A DNA stretch of 64,000 nt. Origin: an uncultured Eubacterium sp. GTDB lineage: Bacteria > Bacillota > Clostridia > Lachnospirales > Lachnospiraceae. Both the position numbers and the translations under genes were made by a program. Location: assembly GCA_947088865.1 (NCBI GenBank), contig CAMUHY010000001.1:372001-436000 (forward strand), given 5' to 3'. Position 1 is the stretch's first letter. Each line of letters opens with the position of its first letter. Positions 44,383-54,206 of the stretch are shown one piece after another. The notes beneath the pieces were generated by a model, which searched no databases, was not told the DNA's origin, and saw only the letters and a list, made by a program, of their open reading frames with translations.

Positions 44383-45444
44383 TTAATCCTCATTTATAAT
44401 CTCTTTGAGAGCCGCAAACAACTTATTCATCTGTTCGTCTGTTCCTATTGTTATACGAAGGTAATTATCAATCTTTGGCTTGTTAAAATACCGCACATAT
44501 ATATTTTTCTTTTTCAATTCTTCAAACAAAGCATCGGCATGAATTTTTTTATGCTGTGCAAAAATAAAATTTGTTTTTGAATCCAAAAATGTAAAACCTA
44601 ACGTTGTAAGCTCGCGCTTTGTTCGCTCACGTGTAGCGATAATCTTTTCAACACATTCCTTAAAATACTCTTCATCTTCAAGAACTGCTGAACCATAAAC
44701 CAATGATGTTACATTCATCGTATAAGAATTAATTGAAAATTTTACCGCCTGCATTGCCTGAATCAATCGTTCATTTCCAATCGCATAACCAATTCGCATA
44801 CCAGCCATTGAACGGGATTTTGAATAGGTTTGTACAACTAATAAATTTTCATATTTATCAATTAAAGATATAGCAGACTTTCCCCCAAAATCTATGTAGG
44901 CCTCATCGACAATAACAACGGATTTTTGATTATTTTTAACAATATTTTCTACTTCATCCAATTCCATATATAACGATGTAGGAGCATTTGGATTTGGAAA
45001 AATAACACCGCCATTTTCTCTGTAATAATCACTTGCAGTAATATGAAAATCCTTGTCCACAGGAATTTCACAGTATGGTATCTGATACATATTTGCCCAT
45101 ACAGGATAAAATGAATAGGATATATCAGGAAATAAAATAGGCTTATCCGAATTAAAAAAAGTTAAAAAACAAATTGAAAGAACATCATCGGAACCAACAC
45201 CTACAAAAACTTGATTGTCCGAAACCCCATAATACTTTGCCAATCCATGCACCAATTCAAAAGCATTTGGGTCTGGATAGAGCTTTAATCGGTCAAAATT
45301 AAAGTCTCTTGCCGCCAACTCGGCTTTTGGTGAAGGCGGATATGGATTTTCGTTAGTATTTAGCTTAATGACCCCCACTAATTTAGGCTGTTCTCCTGGT
45401 ATATATGGCTCTACGTTTCTTATATTTTTTTCCCATTCTCTCAT
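44383..45444 (-). CDS. hisC: Histidinol-phosphate aminotransferase
   Basis: 353 residues from MREWEKNIRNVEPYIPGEQP; the frame is open 14 codons upstream but GAGG lies 6 bases before this ATG. The class II PLP fold includes KLNTNENPYPPSP, VGVGSDDVLSICF, VDEAYIDFGG and the PLP Lys in QTYSKSRSMAGMRIGYAIG. It converts imidazole acetol phosphate to histidinol phosphate. No other his gene is adjacent. The 5'-UTR contains element A copy 2. Confidence 0.94.
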   Translation of the reverse strand: MREWEKNIRNVEPYIPGEQPKLVGVIKLNTNENPYPPSPKAELAARDFNFDRLKLYPDPNAFELVHGLAKYYGVSDNQVFVGVGSDDVLSICFLTFFNSDKPILFPDISYSFYPVWANMYQIPYCEIPVDKDFHITASDYYRENGGVIFPNPNAPTSLYMELDEVENIVKNNQKSVVIVDEAYIDFGGKSAISLIDKYENLLVVQTYSKSRSMAGMRIGYAIGNERLIQAMQAVKFSINSYTMNVTSLVYGSAVLEDEEYFKECVEKIIATRERTKRELTTLGFTFLDSKTNFIFAQHKKIHADALFEELKKKNIYVRYFNKPKIDNYLRITIGTDEQMNKLFAALKEIINED

Positions 45445-45450
45445 AAAAAT

Positions 45451-45539
45451 CCTCATTTCTGCGCTGCTTTCTTGCGCAAAAAACAAAATAAAACATTTTG
45501 TTTTTACAACTTTGTGTCAAGCAACGCGCAGACACAAAT
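45451..45539 (-). repeat. 5'-UTR repeat element A, copy 2 (upstream of hisC)
   Basis: Minus strand: TTTGTGTC, loop TGCGCGTTGCTT, GACACAAA, then an inserted hairpin AAACAAAAT/ATTTTATTTTGTTT, then AAAGCAGCGCAGAAATGAGG. Stem, loop and pairing segment are identical to copy 1, while the linker differs. Confidence 0.8.
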
Positions 45540-45646
45540 TGCTAGTTAAATTTTATTTAACTTGTGAAATAATTTATTTTTCACACTAATAACCATACCT
45601 TTCATGCTCTTTTTTGCCACTATTATAATTGTAGGATTTATCCTTG

Positions 45647-47458
45647 TCAATTTTTTCTTCTAAATACTGCTATACATACTTCATCGTAATAAATAGTCTC
45701 AAACGCTTCATTATTCAAATAATCATTGACATCATAATCTCGCGGCGCTCCTCTTAAATCCAGTGCGATATATTCATCAATCTTATCCGTATAATAAATC
45801 TCATGTAAAACATCTCTGGAAGATAATTTTGCACACAGAAATGTACTTGCTGTAACGCTGGCATCATCTGGTATCAATGCTAATGCCTCATCCATTTTCT
45901 GATAGGTCACCTGATTGTATTCTTTATTATATGTCCTCATATAGTAAAGCTTGTCCCACATTGTTGACATAAAAAATAAAATACAGGATACCGCCATCAT
46001 TGCAAGTAATTTCGTTTTAGGCGACTTATTCAACTCTTCTAATGTAACAAAAGCACTATACAAAAGCAGTGTTGCACTTCCAAACGTATATTGAAATCCT
46101 ATATTGCTAAAATATTCGTAATCGGGCATAAGATTAAACAATAACAAAGGACCTAACAATATTACTTTTTGCCATTTACCTGGCCATATGGGAATAAACA
46201 GCAAAGGAGCCATCACTGTAATAAAATACTGTAATTTTTCCCCGCAAAACATTTGCCCAAACACATAAGCAGGATTTACAAGAACGGTTTTAATAATGCC
46301 AAGCACATTTCCATCACCAGATGCAATCACATTATTAAATCGGTCTGACGACGTTCCCATACCAAAATGATTAATATAATAAACTGCTCCAAAAAAGTAT
46401 ATAACCGATACCATCAATACGATTGTCCCTTTTTTATACATTTTTTTTGCAAAAATCATATATAGAGCAACAAATGCTGCATATACAGCGGCATCTTCTT
46501 TAATACTAAGCACAAAAATCGTTGAAATGACAATTCCCCAAAGCGAATCTTTTTCAAATGCTAAAATTAAACACAATATCGCTACGGGAAGAAACATATT
46601 TTCATGTATATCATAAGAACAGCCTGCACTCATAACAGGATAAAAGAAATAGACTGCGGACAATAAAGTAATCTGTATAGGCTTCATATAATGATTTTTT
46701 CCAATTAAAACCAACGGTATAACACCCAGCGCTATAACAATCGCCTGAAGAACTTGCAATATCGCTGTTCCCGGATAAAGCAAATAAAAAGGCAGCAACA
46801 GCCAATAAACGGGCGATCTATGAATTTTCATATGCGATACCAACATATCGCGTTCACAGGTTGTCTCCATTGTAAAATGATTTTTCATATAATAAAACAT
46901 TTGTGAAAACAAACCGCCATCAAAATTAGGGACAGAATATGTTAAATATCGATATACGGTAAATCCACCTGTAAATAAAACAAAAGCTATGGCTAATATT
47001 ATAATAACAATCATTGCCAATTCCTTATTAAAATATTGTCCTACATCTTTTTGGGATTCCATTATACAGCGAAATATATAAGATAGCTCACACAACATAA
47101 GAATGACAAGAAACAGACAAAATACAATCTCTTTCTGAAAAGCAGCACATACAACCGCATAGGGAAATGTGGTGATAAAAACAAGAGCTGCCTCCATTAT
47201 CTTACTGTTGGTTACTATCAACAATGCCAAAAAGGACGCTGCCACTATAAAAACAATCCCTATAAAAATTAACGTGTTCCATGAATAACTTACGCTCAAC
47301 AAGCTACTTATAGGATTATTTACCTGTTTTGAGGTAACTATGGTCTGAACAAAGCAAACACAACACCATGCCATAATCAAACTTATAACACAGTGTTGTA
47401 TAGTTGCTTTTAAATTGAATTTTTTATTATTTGAAATAATCACAATAATTTTCTCCAA
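45647..47458 (-). CDS. DUF2079 polytopic membrane protein
   Basis: 603 residues with about 12 membrane helices. The DUF2079 hallmarks are NFDGGLFSQMFYYMKNHF, then SHMKIHRSPVYWLLLPFYLLYP and YDIHENMFLPVA. These resemble GT-C glycosyltransferases using lipid-linked donors, with Asp/Glu in the first outer loop. A short C-terminal outer domain follows (residues about 520-600). Acceptor unknown. It is followed by a repeat-containing gap and hisC; the ROK regulator lies 23 bases upstream, so it may be part of that transcript. Confidence 0.78.
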   Translation of the reverse strand: MEKIIVIISNNKKFNLKATIQHCVISLIMAWCCVCFVQTIVTSKQVNNPISSLLSVSYSWNTLIFIGIVFIVAASFLALLIVTNSKIMEAALVFITTFPYAVVCAAFQKEIVFCLFLVILMLCELSYIFRCIMESQKDVGQYFNKELAMIVIIILAIAFVLFTGGFTVYRYLTYSVPNFDGGLFSQMFYYMKNHFTMETTCERDMLVSHMKIHRSPVYWLLLPFYLLYPGTAILQVLQAIVIALGVIPLVLIGKNHYMKPIQITLLSAVYFFYPVMSAGCSYDIHENMFLPVAILCLILAFEKDSLWGIVISTIFVLSIKEDAAVYAAFVALYMIFAKKMYKKGTIVLMVSVIYFFGAVYYINHFGMGTSSDRFNNVIASGDGNVLGIIKTVLVNPAYVFGQMFCGEKLQYFITVMAPLLFIPIWPGKWQKVILLGPLLLFNLMPDYEYFSNIGFQYTFGSATLLLYSAFVTLEELNKSPKTKLLAMMAVSCILFFMSTMWDKLYYMRTYNKEYNQVTYQKMDEALALIPDDASVTASTFLCAKLSSRDVLHEIYYTDKIDEYIALDLRGAPRDYDVNDYLNNEAFETIYYDEVCIAVFRRKN

Positions 47459-47481
47459 TCTAACAAATCAAAACAAATCAT

Positions 47482-48633
47482 TTATTCAAATATGAAATCC
47501 GCTATATATGTCAATGCTGCGCCCATTTGTTCCTGCTCTTTGCTGCATGAAGTCAATCTCATATAAGAACCGTCTGTCTCAAAGGAACATTTGCTTATTA
47601 ACTTTTGTGTTAATAGTTCTTTATACTCGCCAAGATATCCTGCCACATGACCGCCTATAACAACATCACTGTCATATATAATATAAAGATTGTTTACCCC
47701 TATTGCCAAATTTGTAATATATTCATCAAGAATACATCTATATTCTTGATTATGTTTTACTTCAGAAAAAAAACTATTTAATGATATATTCAAATCTTTT
47801 GATAATCTTCTTGCAGAGACATAACACTCAAAACATCCATTTTGTCCACAAAAGCATTTTCTTCCATTCGGTCGAATAACCATATGTCCAAATTCACCCA
47901 TACGGTTATGTTTTCCTGCAATAATTTTATTGTCTGATACAATTGCTCCACCAACTCCATCATTTAACATTAAATACATAATGCTGGAATCTTTGCTGTT
48001 TTGTGTTTTTTTAAATGCTTCTCCACTTAACCAATGCTGCGCATATGCTGCTGCTCTAGCATCATTCATAATACGGCATGGAAACTTAATATTTTTAGTA
48101 AGTTCTTTTAAGGAATAATTTTTTACTCCCATAGTAGGTGCATTGACTGCCACTGCATTGACTTCGTCCACAATTCCCGGAATGGTTACTCCAACTCCTA
48201 AAATATCCTCCTCACAGATGGATATTCCACTAAGATTGATGATGTCTTTAATTGCTTCTATAATATGTTTTACATAATCCTTTTGTGTACACAATTCCAT
48301 ATACGTTCTGCTGCACACAATCTGAGAACGTAGGTTAATTAATGAAACTTTATAGCTGGTATCTGTTATATTTACTGCAATTGTAAATCTAGCACTGGGA
48401 TTGATGGATATAACCTGTGCTTTTCTTCCACCTGTTGACTTATAACTTCCCTCCAGCAAAATTAAATTTTCACTTTCAAGCAATCTTAAATTTTGGTGAA
48501 CCGTCGGCAATGATAATTGAAGTTTATCGGCAATATTCTGCCTGGACGCATGTTCGTTAGAATATATATATTGCAATATCCTATTTCTGTTTATTTTTTT
48601 TACATCAGTCGTGGTTATCTTTGCATTTTTCAT
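47482..48633 (-). CDS. ROK-family transcriptional regulator (XylR/NagC type)
   Basis: 383 residues from MKNAKITTTDVKKINRNR (GGAAGGA upstream). N-terminal winged helix: RILQYIYSNEHASRQNIADK then LQLSLPTVHQNLRLLE. The ROK part has an N-terminal ATPase-like fold and the zinc-binding Cys motif CFCGQNGCFECYVS with the preceding His (EFGHMVIRP). It lies just downstream of the sugar operon (transaldolase-like, xylB, fucose-isomerase-like, DUF4867) in the same orientation, so it is the obvious candidate for its sugar-responsive repressor. The inducing sugar is unknown. Confidence 0.88.
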   Translation of the reverse strand: MKNAKITTTDVKKINRNRILQYIYSNEHASRQNIADKLQLSLPTVHQNLRLLESENLILLEGSYKSTGGRKAQVISINPSARFTIAVNITDTSYKVSLINLRSQIVCSRTYMELCTQKDYVKHIIEAIKDIINLSGISICEEDILGVGVTIPGIVDEVNAVAVNAPTMGVKNYSLKELTKNIKFPCRIMNDARAAAYAQHWLSGEAFKKTQNSKDSSIMYLMLNDGVGGAIVSDNKIIAGKHNRMGEFGHMVIRPNGRKCFCGQNGCFECYVSARRLSKDLNISLNSFFSEVKHNQEYRCILDEYITNLAIGVNNLYIIYDSDVVIGGHVAGYLGEYKELLTQKLISKCSFETDGSYMRLTSCSKEQEQMGAALTYIADFIFE

Positions 48634-48657
48634 ATTTATCCTTCCATGATGTATATC

Positions 48658-48709
48658 AAAGGACGTCACAATTTAACAAATATTACGCTAATACTATGCA
48701 ACGTCCTTT
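48658..48709 (-). promoter_or_regulatory. Stem-loop between the transaldolase-like gene and the ROK gene
   Basis: AAAGGACGT and ACGTCCTTT form a 9-bp perfect inverted repeat with a 34-base loop. It lies 11 bases past the stop of the upstream gene and has no T tail. It could be a partial terminator or an operator for the ROK protein. Confidence 0.45.
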
Positions 48710-48719
48710 TAAGGAATTT

Positions 48720-49373
48720 TTACTCTCCAAATACAGCAATGTAATCTTTCTGGAATTTATCAATGCCTTGGTCTGTAAGTGGGTGATGAACCATCTGCTC
48801 AATTACTTTATATGGCACTGTTGCGATATCGCCGCCTGCAAGCGCACACTCTGTAACATGTACTGTATTACGGACACTGGCGCATATTATTTCTGTCTTG
48901 ATATCATAATTTTTAAATATCGTAACAATATCTCTTATAAGACCAATACCTGGCTGTGATATATCATCAAGTCTTCCCAAGAATGGTGAAACATAAGCAG
49001 CGCCTGCCTTTGCAGCAAGAAGTGCCTGATTTGCGGAAAAGATAAGTGTCACATTAACAGGAATACCCTCTGAAGAAAGCACTTTTGTTGCCTTTAATCC
49101 TTCAACAGTCATAGGAATCTTAACAACCATATTTTTATGAATCTTTGCAATCTCTCTTCCCTCTGCAATCATTCCCTCTGCATCGGTTGTTGTTGCTTTT
49201 ACCTCACCGCTGATAGGTCCATCTACTATTGAAGTAATTTCTTTTATAACTTCATTAAAGTCTCTTCCCTCTTTTGCTATCAATGATGGATTGGTTGTAA
49301 CACCACATATAACCCCCATATCATTTGCTTTGCGAATATCCTCTACATTTGCTGTATCTATAAAAAATTTCAT
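48720..49373 (-). CDS. fsa: Transaldolase-like fructose-6-phosphate aldolase
   Basis: 217 residues, the short transaldolase (TalC/Fsa) type. It begins [13 protein letters not shown], has [13 protein letters not shown], the Schiff-base Lys in MVVKIPMT and [12 protein letters not shown]. It could act either as fructose-6-phosphate aldolase or as a transaldolase in the pentose phosphate route; sequence alone does not decide. Its place after xylB suggests processing of pentulose phosphate. The leader contains element A copy 3. Confidence 0.88.
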   Translation of the reverse strand: MKFFIDTANVEDIRKANDMGVICGVTTNPSLIAKEGRDFNEVIKEITSIVDGPISGEVKATTTDAEGMIAEGREIAKIHKNMVVKIPMTVEGLKATKVLSSEGIPVNVTLIFSANQALLAAKAGAAYVSPFLGRLDDISQPGIGLIRDIVTIFKNYDIKTEIICASVRNTVHVTECALAGGDIATVPYKVIEQMVHHPLTDQGIDKFQKDYIAVFGE

Positions 49374-49380
49374 GATTTAC

Positions 49381-49457
49381 TCCTATTCTGCGCTGTTTAT
49401 CATCAAAAAACTATTTTACGCTTATATTATGTGCCAACAACGCACAGACACCATAAT
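49381..49457 (-). repeat. 5'-UTR repeat element A, diverged copy 3
   Basis: Minus strand: TTATGGTGTC, loop with TGTGCGTTGTT, GGCACATAA, AT-rich linker, then AAACAGCGCAGAATAGGAG. Both arms have changed together: TTATG with CATAA in stem 1, and TGTT with AACA in the loop-pairing segment, compared with TTTGTG/CACAAA and TGCT/AGCA in other copies. Confidence 0.7.
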
Positions 49458-49528
49458 TTTCATCCAATATTTTACAGCAAGCTGATACAACATTAACAAT
49501 ATCAAGCTTACTGCGTAAAAAAATAGTT

Positions 49529-50998
49529 TTATTCCATATACATTTTTTTCAAAGCTGGATATAACTTTTTAAATTTTTGATATTTTTCTTCATAACGTGC
49601 TGTAATCTGTGCATCCGGCTCAATAACTTCTTTTACTTTAACCATCTTTTCGGCTGCTGCCACAACACTGTCAAACTCTTTTGCACCTACACCTGCAAGC
49701 ATTGCAGCGCCCAGTGCTGGTCCTTCCTCTGTCTCTAAGATTTCAACATTAATACCAAGCACGTTTGCAATAATTTTGCGCCATAATGGACTTTTTGCAC
49801 CACCGCCGCACAATTTTGTCTTATCAATATGTATTCCAAGACTTTTTGCAACCTCATAAGAATCTCGGATAGCAAATGCGACGCCTTCCAATACTGCCTG
49901 TGTCATATCTTGTCTTGTCGTATCCATCGACATTCCCCAAAATGCTGCTCTTGCAAGCGGGTCATTGTGCGGTGAACGCTCTCCCATAAGATATGGAAGA
50001 TAGAATACATTATTGTTTCCAAGCTTGTCATCGGTAATACCTTCCTGCTCGGCACTGTAATCTTTTGTTCCAATAATTTCATCCATCCACCATTTGTTGC
50101 AGGAAGCAGCAGAGAGCATACACCCCATCAGATGATAGCTTCCATCTGCATGGTCAAATGAATGCAGCGCATTATTTTCATCGACGCCAAACGTGTCACT
50201 TGATATAAATATCGTGCCGCTTGTGCCAAGTGAAATATTGCACATACCATTGCCGACCGTTCCTGTTCCCACTGCCGCTGCCGCATTATCTCCGGCGCCT
50301 GCAATCACTTTTACATCTTCTGATAATCCAAGCTTTTCTGCCTGCTCTTTTAGAAGTGTTCCCACACACTCATAGCTTTCATATACCTGCGCAAGCATAT
50401 CTTCCCGAACACCGCATATATCTACCATTTCCTTTGACCATTGTCTGTTTTTTACATCAAACAAAAGCATTCCTGACGCATCGGAAACATCTGTACAATG
50501 AACGCCTGAAAGCTTGTAAGCAAGGAAATCCTTTGGTAGCATAATCTTACTTATCTTTGCAAAATTTTCAGGTTCATTCTCCTTTACCCACAAAATTTTA
50601 GGAGCTGTAAATCCTGCAAACGCTATATTAGCAGTATATTTTGTCAATGTGGCTTTGCCAATTACATTGTTAAGATATTCACATTCTTTTGTTGTTCGAC
50701 CGTCATTCCACAATATCGCTGGACGAATAATGTGGTCGTCCTTATCCAAAATAACGAGTCCATGCATCTGTCCGCCAAAACTTATGCCTTTTATTTGTGA
50801 CTTATCAAAACCTTCTGTCAGCTCGATAATACCCTCAACGCTCTTTTCATACCAGTCCTGTGGATTTTGTTCAGACCAGCCTGGCTGTGGAAACGACAAA
50901 GGATATTCTTTAGAAACCGTATTGACAACGGCTCCGCTGCTATCCATAAGAATAAGCTTCACAGCGGAAGTTCCCAAATCAACACCTATGTAATACAT
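49529..50998 (-). CDS. xylB: Xylulokinase
   Basis: 489 residues. FGGY kinase fold: N-terminal phosphate loop GVDLGTSAVKLILMD, substrate motif FGGQMHGLV, the middle FNISLGTSGT-like stretch NISLGTSGTIFIS, and the C-terminal signature GGGAKSPLWRKIIANVLG. It phosphorylates D-xylulose. AGGAGG lies upstream and it starts 15 bases after the isomerase-like gene. No xylA is nearby, so the adjacent fucose-isomerase-like enzyme may make the ketose, or the kinase may act on another pentulose. Confidence 0.93.
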   Translation of the reverse strand: MYYIGVDLGTSAVKLILMDSSGAVVNTVSKEYPLSFPQPGWSEQNPQDWYEKSVEGIIELTEGFDKSQIKGISFGGQMHGLVILDKDDHIIRPAILWNDGRTTKECEYLNNVIGKATLTKYTANIAFAGFTAPKILWVKENEPENFAKISKIMLPKDFLAYKLSGVHCTDVSDASGMLLFDVKNRQWSKEMVDICGVREDMLAQVYESYECVGTLLKEQAEKLGLSEDVKVIAGAGDNAAAAVGTGTVGNGMCNISLGTSGTIFISSDTFGVDENNALHSFDHADGSYHLMGCMLSAASCNKWWMDEIIGTKDYSAEQEGITDDKLGNNNVFYLPYLMGERSPHNDPLARAAFWGMSMDTTRQDMTQAVLEGVAFAIRDSYEVAKSLGIHIDKTKLCGGGAKSPLWRKIIANVLGINVEILETEEGPALGAAMLAGVGAKEFDSVVAAAEKMVKVKEVIEPDAQITARYEEKYQKFKKLYPALKKMYME

Positions 50999-51013
50999 AA
51001 AATCCTCCTATTT

Positions 51014-52498
51014 TTATGAAAATGGATTTTCTGTCTTATAAAGCATACCTGCTGGTTGGTTAAATCCAATCTCCTCAACGCCGATATACTTAAATAAGTC
51101 AAACAAGGCTTTGCCAAAATGACCAAAAGCAACTGCACCATGATGTGGGAAGTTCTTTTCAATCAGCCAATGTCTGTAAAATCGTCCCATTTCAGGAATT
51201 GCAAATATACCAATGGCACCAAACGACCTTGTTGGAACTGGAAGTACCTCGCCATGTGCAATATATGCTCTCAACTCACCGTCGGCTGTACTTTGAAGTC
51301 TGAAAAATGTAATATCGCCTGGAATAATATCTCCTTCAAGCGTACCATTTGTAACTTCTTCTGGAAGACTTCTTGCCATAATCATCTGGTTTTTCATCTC
51401 ACAGAATGACAGCTTGCTTGAAGCAGTATTGCCGCAGTGGAAGCCCATAAATGTATCTTTTTGTGTATACTCGAACTTGCCGGCAATATCATTGTTATAT
51501 ATATCCGCTGGAACGGAATTGTTAATATCAAGAAGTGTAACTGTATCATTACTTATTACGGTTCCTATAAATTCACTTAACGCGCCATAAATATCTACTT
51601 CACATGAAACAGGTATACCCATCTGTGTCAATCTTGAATTGACATAACAAGGAACACAGCCAAACTGTGTCTGGAATGCAGGCCAGCACTTGCCAGCAAC
51701 AGCAACATATTTTCTTGAGCCTCGATGTGCTTCAATCCAATCAAGAAGCGTAAGCTCATACTGTGCAAGTTTATTTAAAATCTCTGGCTTTTTATTGCCG
51801 TTGCCAAGCTCTTTTGCCATATCTTCAACAACACTTGGGATTCTCTCATCATTTGCATGATTATTAAAGGATTCAAATAAATCCAATTCTGAATTTTCTT
51901 CAATTTCAACACCTAAATTGAAAAGCTGTTTAATTGGAGCATTGCAGGCAAGGAAGTTGGTTGGTCTTGGACCAAAGCTGATTATCTTTAAATTTTGTAA
52001 AGCATACACTGCTTTTGCTATTGGTACAAACTCATGTATCATATCTGCACATTCTTCTGCCGTACCAACAGGATAATCTGGTATGTACGCATTGACATTT
52101 CTCAGTTTCAGATTATAGCTTGCATTTAACATACCACAGTATGCATCACCACGTCCTTGAATCAATCCACCATTTTCAGAAGTTTCTTCTGCTGCTGCTA
52201 CAAACATCTTTGGACCATCAAAATATTTTGCAAGCATTGTCTCTGATATTTCTGGACCAAAGTTTCCTAAATATACACAAAGCGCATTACAACCAGCTCT
52301 CTTGATATCCTCAAGAGCCTGCATCATGTGAATTTCACTCTCTACAATACAAACTGGACACTCATAAATTTCAGAAGCGTCATACTTTTGTGTGTAAGCC
52401 TTAACAAGATTCTGTCTTCTTGTGACAGACAAACTTTCTGGAAAACAATCACGGCTCACCGCAACAATTCCAATCTTCATTTCTGGCATATTATTCAT
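51014..52498 (-). CDS. L-fucose/L-arabinose isomerase-family protein
   Basis: 494 residues from the ATG at 52498, where GGAGG lies 5 bases upstream. The family's metal-binding Glu and Asp probably lie in CEVDIYGALSEFIG and LLDINNSVPADI, with His in FMGFHCGNTASSKL. It interconverts an aldose and a ketose; the family includes fucose, D-arabinose and L-arabinose isomerases and divergent members of unknown substrate. The neighbouring xylB and DUF4867 genes form a recurring cluster, and xylulose or ribulose production is the natural inference. Confidence 0.82.
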   Translation of the reverse strand: MNNMPEMKIGIVAVSRDCFPESLSVTRRQNLVKAYTQKYDASEIYECPVCIVESEIHMMQALEDIKRAGCNALCVYLGNFGPEISETMLAKYFDGPKMFVAAAEETSENGGLIQGRGDAYCGMLNASYNLKLRNVNAYIPDYPVGTAEECADMIHEFVPIAKAVYALQNLKIISFGPRPTNFLACNAPIKQLFNLGVEIEENSELDLFESFNNHANDERIPSVVEDMAKELGNGNKKPEILNKLAQYELTLLDWIEAHRGSRKYVAVAGKCWPAFQTQFGCVPCYVNSRLTQMGIPVSCEVDIYGALSEFIGTVISNDTVTLLDINNSVPADIYNNDIAGKFEYTQKDTFMGFHCGNTASSKLSFCEMKNQMIMARSLPEEVTNGTLEGDIIPGDITFFRLQSTADGELRAYIAHGEVLPVPTRSFGAIGIFAIPEMGRFYRHWLIEKNFPHHGAVAFGHFGKALFDLFKYIGVEEIGFNQPAGMLYKTENPFS

Positions 52499-52580
52499 TT
52501 TTTCCTCCATGCTGCGACTATTTTTTAATTCCTATTCATTTTGATATGGATGCGCAGCTCTCCATTGCACATCATTTGTT

Positions 52581-53192
52581 TTATACGGACAAATTCTCAC
52601 CTATCAGCCCATTAAAAGCACCTTCTATATTTGCTTCCTCGTGTGCGATAAGCCACTTGTTTGTTGCAGCTAACAACTTATCTTCCCTCGTTGCAGTCTG
52701 TGGCTTCCTGTCATAGTTTGTTCCTTTTGGCAATACTACAACACATCGAAATCCTTGTCCATCAACTCCACAAGGCGCATAATGCAATGTTGTTGCATAC
52801 ACTTCAAGAACCGTTCCTTTTGGAACCATAAATGCCTCTGCAAGACTAGTATCATATGTATAATCTTTTGTGATATCCTGCTGTCTGCCTAATATCAATA
52901 TCATATCGGTAACTGCTATATTAATTTCCGAACTTCTATGATATTCCAGCGCATTGAGCTTTGTATTATGTCCATTACAATAGCCAATCTGTATAGGCAT
53001 CTGTCCATAGACACTGTCTGAAAAAATACGACAAACTTTTGTACTTTCCAAATCGTTATCTGATGGAATATATATTACATCATCAGGAAGTGGTGTATTT
53101 TGCATCTTATCCATCAGTTCACTTACATCAACATCTGTAATAACACGCCCATACTGCAAAAAACATGCATCATCAATTGTCTTAATATCCAA
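52581..53192 (-). CDS. DUF4867 family protein (cupin-like), TTG start
   Basis: 203 residues starting at TTG; AGGAGG lies 8 bases upstream and no ATG fits as well. It begins MDIKTIDDACFLQYGRVITD, a DUF4867 beginning. The beta-rich middle (QIGYCNGHNTKLNALEYHRS, then EAFMVPKGTVLEVYATTLHY) is cupin-like with two possible metal His/Glu (YHRSSE, LHYAP). The family goes with sugar isomerase/kinase operons and could be a mutarotase or sugar-binding enzyme. First gene of the sugar operon, with a good promoter. Confidence 0.78.
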   Translation of the reverse strand: MDIKTIDDACFLQYGRVITDVDVSELMDKMQNTPLPDDVIYIPSDNDLESTKVCRIFSDSVYGQMPIQIGYCNGHNTKLNALEYHRSSEINIAVTDMILILGRQQDITKDYTYDTSLAEAFMVPKGTVLEVYATTLHYAPCGVDGQGFRCVVVLPKGTNYDRKPQTATREDKLLAATNKWLIAHEEANIEGAFNGLIGENLSV

Positions 53193-53221
53193 TAAATCAA
53201 CCTCCTATTTTTAATACTTAT

Positions 53222-53250
53222 ATAATACTATTGTATCCATCTTTTGTAAA
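53222..53250 (-). promoter_or_regulatory. Promoter of the DUF4867-isomerase-xylB-aldolase operon
   Basis: TTTACA and TATTAT are separated by 17 bases on the minus strand, 30 bases before the TTG start. Operator sites for the ROK protein were not recognisable. Confidence 0.7.
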
Positions 53251-53268
53251 GTCGTTTTATTAAAGTGA

Positions 53269-54111
53269 TTATATAAAATCAATTACAATTCCACTCAACA
53301 CTCCTATGACATATAAAAGCCCTACTATCTTTATGTTTTCTTTTATTTTTCTATTTTCCTTAAACAGTACTAAAAGACCAACTCCCGCACCGGATAACAA
53401 CCCTGCAAGCACTGTGCCTGCTGACATTAAGCCTTCTACATACAATTTGGTAATCACAACGCTTGATGCACAATTAGGAATCAAGCCGACAAACGATGCA
53501 ATAATAGGACCTAGAATAGGTCGGTTTAATATTAAATTTGCTAATGTCTCCTCCCCGATAAAGAAGATAACACTATTTAAAACCAGTGTTATCACAAGAA
53601 TATACCCAAATATTACAATGGTATGTTTCAGTGATGATTTCAGTATACTTTTATCACAATGACAGTGTGCATGGTCGCATATATTGCCGATTTTTTCAGA
53701 AATCGTTATATTGCCCTTGTCTTTTTTGGCAAATAAATCCAGTAGCAATCCCGCTACCATACCAATTACTATCTTGACTGCAATTAATTCAAGTATAATT
53801 TTAATGGATACATTTTCTGATAACAATACAGGAAGCATCTCATCGGACGTTGATAAATAAATAGCAATTAATGTACCCAATGTAATCACTCTGCCTGCAT
53901 ACAGATTCGATGCAGCAGCCGAGAACCCACATTGCGGAAACGCACCCAAAACAGCGCCTACAATTGGACCTGCCTTTCCCGAATTTTTAATTATTTTTTT
54001 CGTCTTATCGGTTGTGCTATGCTCTAAATATTCCATTACCAGATAGGCTAAAAATAAAAAGGGCAGCAATTTTATACTGTCCATTAACGCGTCTACAATA
54101 ACATCAAACAT
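53269..54111 (-). CDS. Putative arsenic-efflux/manganese-type permease (ArsP_2-like)
   Basis: 280 residues from MFDVIVDALMDSIK (GAGAGG 4 bases upstream); 18 more codons are open before it. About eight helices. Two related halves carry GAFPQCGFSAAASNLYAGR and GLIPNCASSVVITKLYVEG, each with Cys in the membrane, as in the ArsP_2-type family. A His/Cys-rich loop (ICDHAHCHCDKS) between the halves suggests metal binding. Substrate unproven. Single gene between the sugar operon and the PAP2 gene. Confidence 0.75.
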   Translation of the reverse strand: MFDVIVDALMDSIKLLPFLFLAYLVMEYLEHSTTDKTKKIIKNSGKAGPIVGAVLGAFPQCGFSAAASNLYAGRVITLGTLIAIYLSTSDEMLPVLLSENVSIKIILELIAVKIVIGMVAGLLLDLFAKKDKGNITISEKIGNICDHAHCHCDKSILKSSLKHTIVIFGYILVITLVLNSVIFFIGEETLANLILNRPILGPIIASFVGLIPNCASSVVITKLYVEGLMSAGTVLAGLLSGAGVGLLVLFKENRKIKENIKIVGLLYVIGVLSGIVIDFI

Positions 54112-54206
54112 AGTTCCTCTCATTCTGAAGCGTTTTATACTAAGAAAACTGTGACGCTTCCGCACAAGTCCATGTATTTATTTAATCTTATTTTTTCTAA
54201 CCATAT

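Noticed and set aside
45445-45646. T-box or his leader peptide before hisC
   Set aside because: No run of His codons and no T-box sequence; the structured part is repeat element A.
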